Of a stretch of DNA of 9,486 nucleotides, positions 6,616 through 9,486 are shown piece after piece (the stretch's first letter is position 1; the number at the start of each line of letters is the position of its first letter). Below the pieces are notes generated by a model that made no database searches, was not told the DNA's origin, and saw only the letters and a list, made by a program, of their open reading frames with translations. Made by a program: the position numbers and the translations under genes. The stretch is from Acetobacteraceae bacterium (GTDB lineage: Bacteria > Pseudomonadota > Alphaproteobacteria > Acetobacterales > Acetobacteraceae). Where the stretch lies: positions 1 to 9,486 of the forward strand of contig DAICYU010000104.1 of NCBI GenBank assembly GCA_027311485.1. Direction: 5' to 3'.

Positions 6616-8250
6616 GCTGAACCCCTCATAGTTGCGTGCGACGACATCGGCGCAGATGTCCCGATAGCGCGCCATGCCGCCCGCATAGGGCATGAAGACG
6701 CGTGGCTTGCCGGGCACATTCGCGCCGAGGTACCAGGAATGCCCGGCCTGCGGCAGCAGAGTCGCATTAGCGGCGTCGTTCACATGCTCCACCCATTTTT
6801 CCGCCGCCTCGGGCTTCGCTTCGATGCGGGCGATCCCGTTCTCCCGCATGGTACGGATGCAGTCGGCGATCCACTCGACATGATGCTCGATCGGCACGGG
6901 CATGTTGCACAGCACTGATGGGCTGCCGGGCCCGGTGATGGTGAACAGGTTCGGGAAGCCCGGAACCTGCAGGCCAAGATAGGTGCGGGGACCGGCCTGC
7001 CACGCATCGCGAAGGCTGACGTCGTCGCGCCCGCGGATATCCATCTTCAGCAGCGGGCCGGTCATGGCATCGAAGCCGGTGGCGAAAACGATGATGTCGA
7101 GCGGGTATTCCGTGCCGTCCCGCGTCTGGATACCGGCCGGCGTGACACGCTCGATCGGCGTGGCACGGACATCGACCAACGCGACGTTGTCGCGGTTGAA
7201 CGTCTCAAAATACCCGGTGTCGATCGGCGGACGCTTGGTGGCGAAGGGGTGATCAATCGCGGCGAGCTTGGCGGCCGTGGCCGGGTCCTTCACAATCTCC
7301 CCGATTTTGGACCGCAGGAACGCGGCGGCCGTGTCGTTTGCCGCCTTGTCCTGCAGCAGGTCGCGGAAGGAGGCGCGGAACTGCAGGCCACCCTTCTCCC
7401 ACGCGGCTTCGTAGATCGCCCGGCGCTCCGCCTCGGAGACATCATGGGCGGACCGGTCGGCAATGACGAAGGGATGCCCGTTAGGGGTGGAGCGCATGGT
7501 GCGCTTGATCTCGGACGCGTTCTGCTTGGCCCAATGCTTGAATTCCTCGGCCAGCGGCGCGTTGCGGGCGGGAATGCTGTAGTTCGCGGTGCGCTGGAAG
7601 ACCGTCAGGTGCGCGGCGGAGTCCGCGATGACCGGTGCGGCCTGGATGCCGGTGGAGCCGGTGCCGACCATGCCGACACGCTTGCCGGTGAAGTCAACGC
7701 CTTCGTGCGGCCATTGCCCGGTGTGGTACCACTGTCCGGCGAAGCTATCGAGGCCGGGGATCTGCGGAATATTGGCGGCCGACAGGCAGCCGACGGCGGT
7801 AATCAGGTAGGTGGCAGTGTACCGCTCACCCGCCTCGGTGCGGACGTGCCAGCGATTGGCCGCCGCATCATAATGCGCCTCGGTGACCCGGGCGCCGAAG
7901 CGGATGTCGCGCTTCAGATCGAACCGGTCGGCGACGTGGTTGAGGTAACGCAGAATCTCGGCCTGGCCGGGATAACGTTCGGACCATGTCCATTCCTGCA
8001 CCAGCTCATCCGAGAAGTAGTAGGCATAGGAGTGGCTTTCGGAATCGCAGCGCGCCCCCGGATAGCGGTTCCAGTACCAGGTACCCCCGACGCCGTCGCC
8101 GGCTTCCAGCACCTGCGCCGAAAGGCCGAGCCGGTCACGGAGGGCATGAAGCTGGTAGAGACCGGAAAAGCCGGCGCCGATGATCAGGGCATCGAGCACG
8201 TGGGCGTCGGTAGCGCCGTGTGCCGAGGCCGGGGCGGTGGTAGCGGACAT
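6604..8250 (-). CDS. Flavin-dependent Baeyer-Villiger monooxygenase, PAMO/CHMO type
   Basis: A 548-aa FAD- and NADPH-dependent type I Baeyer-Villiger monooxygenase that should insert one oxygen atom from O2 next to a ketone carbonyl, giving an ester or lactone. First Rossmann motif GAGFSG is at 25-30; GGTWYWNRYPGARCD at 55-69 has Asp69, matching the active-site Asp of phenylacetone monooxygenase (PAMO). The BVMO fingerprint FAGQWYHTGQWP spans 170-181. The second Rossmann motif GTGSTG is at 196-201. Lys339-Arg340 (FATKRPP) supplies the essential Arg that stabilises the peroxyflavin. FATGFDAMTG is at 389-398 and GPGSPSVLCN at 440-449. Length and motif order match PAMO (about 540 aa) throughout. 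No signal peptide or membrane segment is seen. Start ATG 8250 has GAAGGA 3 nt upstream and GGAG further out. First gene of a three-gene operon with the SDR and MaoC-like genes; no hydrolase follows. Confidence 0.96.
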   Translation of the reverse strand: MSATTAPASAHGATDAHVLDALIIGAGFSGLYQLHALRDRLGLSAQVLEAGDGVGGTWYWNRYPGARCDSESHSYAYYFSDELVQEWTWSERYPGQAEILRYLNHVADRFDLKRDIRFGARVTEAHYDAAANRWHVRTEAGERYTATYLITAVGCLSAANIPQIPGLDSFAGQWYHTGQWPHEGVDFTGKRVGMVGTGSTGIQAAPVIADSAAHLTVFQRTANYSIPARNAPLAEEFKHWAKQNASEIKRTMRSTPNGHPFVIADRSAHDVSEAERRAIYEAAWEKGGLQFRASFRDLLQDKAANDTAAAFLRSKIGEIVKDPATAAKLAAIDHPFATKRPPIDTGYFETFNRDNVALVDVRATPIERVTPAGIQTRDGTEYPLDIIVFATGFDAMTGPLLKMDIRGRDDVSLRDAWQAGPRTYLGLQVPGFPNLFTITGPGSPSVLCNMPVPIEHHVEWIADCIRTMRENGIARIEAKPEAAEKWVEHVNDAANATLLPQAGHSWYLGANVPGKPRVFMPYAGGMARYRDICADVVARNYEGFSLTR

Positions 8251-8469
8251 CGTTCCTTCAACTCCCTCATTTGCGTTCCGCAGCGGGGCATACCCGGCCG
8301 CGGGTTCATCCGGTCACGGGGTTTGACGGTGCCCCGGCAGACGATGCCGCCGGTCCTGGCGGTCGCGTCCGGAGACGCGCAATGCCACGCCGATCGGGCT
8401 TCATCGTGACATCGATCATGCCGTCTGGTTCCACACGTGTCATTACGCCGCGAACCGGCTGGTGGCGCG

Positions 8470-8498
8470 GTGATACTGGGTAGTAGCTTTCCGGTCAA
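8470..8498 (-). promoter_or_regulatory. Candidate sigma-70 promoter for the BVMO-SDR-MaoC operon
   Basis: Reading the minus strand, TTGACC (8498-8493, five of six -35 bases) is followed by a 17-nt spacer and TATCAC (8475-8470, four of six -10 bases). Initiation near 8463 would give a leader of roughly 210 nt before the BVMO ATG. It is the best promoter match I found by eye in the gap; it has no experimental support. Confidence 0.45.
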
Positions 8499-8548
8499 AT
8501 GCCAACTGCCGCCGCGCGTCCGGATGGCAGCTTACCGGGGGCGGACCA

Positions 8549-8608
8549 TGGGGGCTGCCCCCAGTGGTATCCCTTGGTGGCAGAGCATGTTTGGCGAGCC
8601 CCCAGTGG
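8549..8608. repeat. Palindrome with 11-bp direct repeats
   Basis: TGGGGGC (8549-8555) and GCCCCCA (8557-8563) form a perfect odd palindrome around a single T. The right arm is the beginning of GCCCCCAGTGG (8557-8567), which recurs exactly at 8598-8608. The element lies upstream of the candidate operon promoter in the non-coding gap. It may be an operator, a fragment of a dispersed repeat, or chance in GC-rich DNA. Confidence 0.6.
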
Positions 8609-8687
8609 CAAACCATAGCGACAGAACCGGGTCGCAGGCCGGACGACGAATGGCTGGATCGTTCGCCGCGACGGTGATACCGAGCCT

Positions 8688-8704
8688 GGCGGCGATCAGC
8701 CGCC
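8688..8704 (-). terminator. Possible terminator hairpin after the chemoreceptor-like gene
   Basis: GGCGGC (8688-8693) pairs with GCCGCC (8699-8704) around a 5-nt loop, 12 nt after the stop codon on the minus strand. With a one-base bulge the stem extends by three more pairs. No U-tract follows, so termination activity is uncertain. Confidence 0.3.
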
Positions 8705-8716
8705 GGCAATCGCGGC

Positions 8717-9486
8717 CTAAAACAGGTCGACCGATCCGCCGACCGCAGCCGCGCTGCCGCCGGCTGTGTCTGCCGGCCATTCCACCGGCTTGCCGTCGAG
8801 GATCTGCGCGACGAAGCGTTCGCGGAGCTCGCTCATGGTATAGCGGGACAGCAAATTCCGAACCCATTCCGGATCGGGGGTCAACTCCCCGGCAAGCTCG
8901 GGCGCGGTGTGGCGCGTGGTGTTCATAACGTCTTCCACCGCTTCGCCGACCACGTGCAGCGTGTCGATGACATGTTCCAGACGTTGCTTCGTACGATCCT
9001 GAAACTGGATGCCGGTGATCATGCCGCTGACGTCGGCCGACATGGCGCTTGCTTCCCGCGCCGCATCGGCGACCAGCGACTTGATCTCGGTGTTGCGGCT
9101 GACCAGGGCTGGCAGCAGCGCCCCAAGTCGCTCCTTGATCTGCATGTTGGAAGACATGTCCACCGAGGCGACCTGCTTCAGGGTCGCGTGCCCGTTCCGG
9201 ATGCCGTCGCGCACTGCCTTGAGCTGCTTGTTCATGTCAACCGCAAGCGTCTGGATGGAGCCGGAGAGCTGCTTGACCTCATCGGCCACAACGCGGAAGG
9301 CGGCGCCGGCAGCGCCCGACCGCTCCGCCTCGATACGCGCGTTCAACGCCACCATATGCGTGACGTGCGTGATCCTGTCGATCTCGCCCAGGCTTTTTTC
9401 GACGTGCCTGACATTGCCGTTCAGCACATCCAAGGCCTCGACCATGGACATGGATTCCTTGGACAGCAGCACGATCTTGGCGACCA
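8717..9486 (-). CDS. Chemoreceptor-like signalling protein with CheZ-like motif, C-terminal part (cut by window edge)
   Basis: The frame is open to the right edge, so the start lies outside; about 255 C-terminal residues are visible. A predicted coiled coil carries the hairpin-tip region of methyl-accepting chemotaxis proteins, ALNARIEAERSG followed by AFRVVADEVKQLS; this tip contacts CheA and CheW in chemotaxis arrays. No transmembrane segment is visible in this part. Downstream, FQDRTKQRLEHV (coded around 8970-9004) contains QDxTxQ, the motif that in CheZ holds the Asp and Gln used to dephosphorylate CheY. A YTMSELRERF helix (coded near 8840) and the C-terminal tail GGSVDLF follow. The tip is slightly unusual in having NARIEAERSG where most receptors have NAAIEAARAG. 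It could be a soluble receptor, a CheZ-like regulator, or both. The visible in-frame GTG at 9472 is probably internal. Confidence 0.82.
   Translation of the reverse strand, partial: VAKIVLLSKESMSMVEALDVLNGNVRHVEKSLGEIDRITHVTHMVALNARIEAERSGAAGAAFRVVADEVKQLSGSIQTLAVDMNKQLKAVRDGIRNGHATLKQVASVDMSSNMQIKERLGALLPALVSRNTEIKSLVADAAREASAMSADVSGMITGIQFQDRTKQRLEHVIDTLHVVGEAVEDVMNTTRHTAPELAGELTPDPEWVRNLLSRYTMSELRERFVAQILDGKPVEWPADTAGGSAAAVGGSVDLF

Larger units (their letters stand above)
8251..8716. other. 466-nt intergenic region without a convincing gene
   Basis: Lies between the start of the BVMO gene and the end of the chemoreceptor-like gene, both on the minus strand. Open frames here, including a plus-strand one that continues into the chemoreceptor gene, have arginine/proline-rich translations with no family resemblance. 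What can be seen is a candidate minus-strand promoter at 8470-8498, a small stem (CGCGTC 8364-8369, GACGCG 8374-8379), a palindrome plus 11-bp direct repeats at 8549-8608, and a GC stem at 8688-8704. A 45-codon minus-strand frame, 8306-8443, has no Shine-Dalgarno and is unsupported. Confidence 0.6.

Noticed and set aside
7249..8409. 386-codon open frame on the plus strand
   Set aside because: Antisense to the BVMO, with Gly/Arg/Val-rich composition and no family signature.
8437..8928. 163-codon open frame on the plus strand covering part of the non-coding gap
   Set aside because: About half overlaps the chemoreceptor-like gene in antisense, and the rest is low-complexity Arg/Pro/Ser-rich with no ribosome binding site.
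9470..9472. GTG at 9472 as the start of the chemoreceptor-like gene
   Set aside because: The frame remains open to the window edge and the codon falls inside the coiled coil leading to the receptor tip, so a start further upstream is much more likely.

Overview
The window is GC-rich bacterial DNA (roughly two-thirds G+C by eye), densely coding, with strong G/C third-position preference. Protein content suggests an aerobic alphaproteobacterium, possibly Rhodospirillales or Acetobacteraceae. That placement is an inference from general sequence flavour, since no marker gene is present. I see no tRNA, rRNA, CRISPR array, transposase or phage gene.

Layout: (a) 1-2325, all on the minus strand: gpmI (glycolytic phosphoglycerate mutase), then a DUF1348/NTF2-like gene only 1 nt downstream, then after a 139-nt gap the first 64 codons of argE, cut by the window edge. 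(b) 2326-2498, a divergent intergenic region with an 18-bp tandem repeat. (c) 2499-5237, plus strand: an N-acyl-D-amino-acid-deacylase-like amidohydrolase and an aldo/keto reductase, separated by a terminator-like hairpin. (d) A perfect 13-bp hairpin at 5254-5283 where the plus-strand and minus-strand units converge. (e) 5288-8250, a minus-strand operon transcribed in the order Baeyer-Villiger monooxygenase, short-chain dehydrogenase, MaoC-fold protein. (f) 8251-8716, a 466-nt region without a convincing gene, holding a plausible sigma-70 promoter for the operon and a palindrome/direct-repeat element. (g) 8717 to the window end, the C-terminal part of a soluble chemoreceptor-like protein carrying a CheZ-like QDxTxQ motif.

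The most coherent functional unit is (e). The SDR could interconvert an alcohol and a ketone, and the BVMO could oxidise the ketone to an ester or lactone. The MaoC-fold protein may bind an acyl-CoA or related thioester, but it lacks the usual catalytic Asp/His pair. No ester hydrolase, acyl-CoA ligase or regulator is visible, so the pathway is incomplete here and its substrate is unknown. The amidohydrolase and aldo/keto reductase next door could belong to the same accessory catabolic island, but only their position suggests it.

I did not find a clearly new system. The points most worth checking are the active-site departures in the MaoC and amidohydrolase proteins, the PAMO-like active-site loop of the BVMO, and the chemoreceptor/CheZ-like hybrid.
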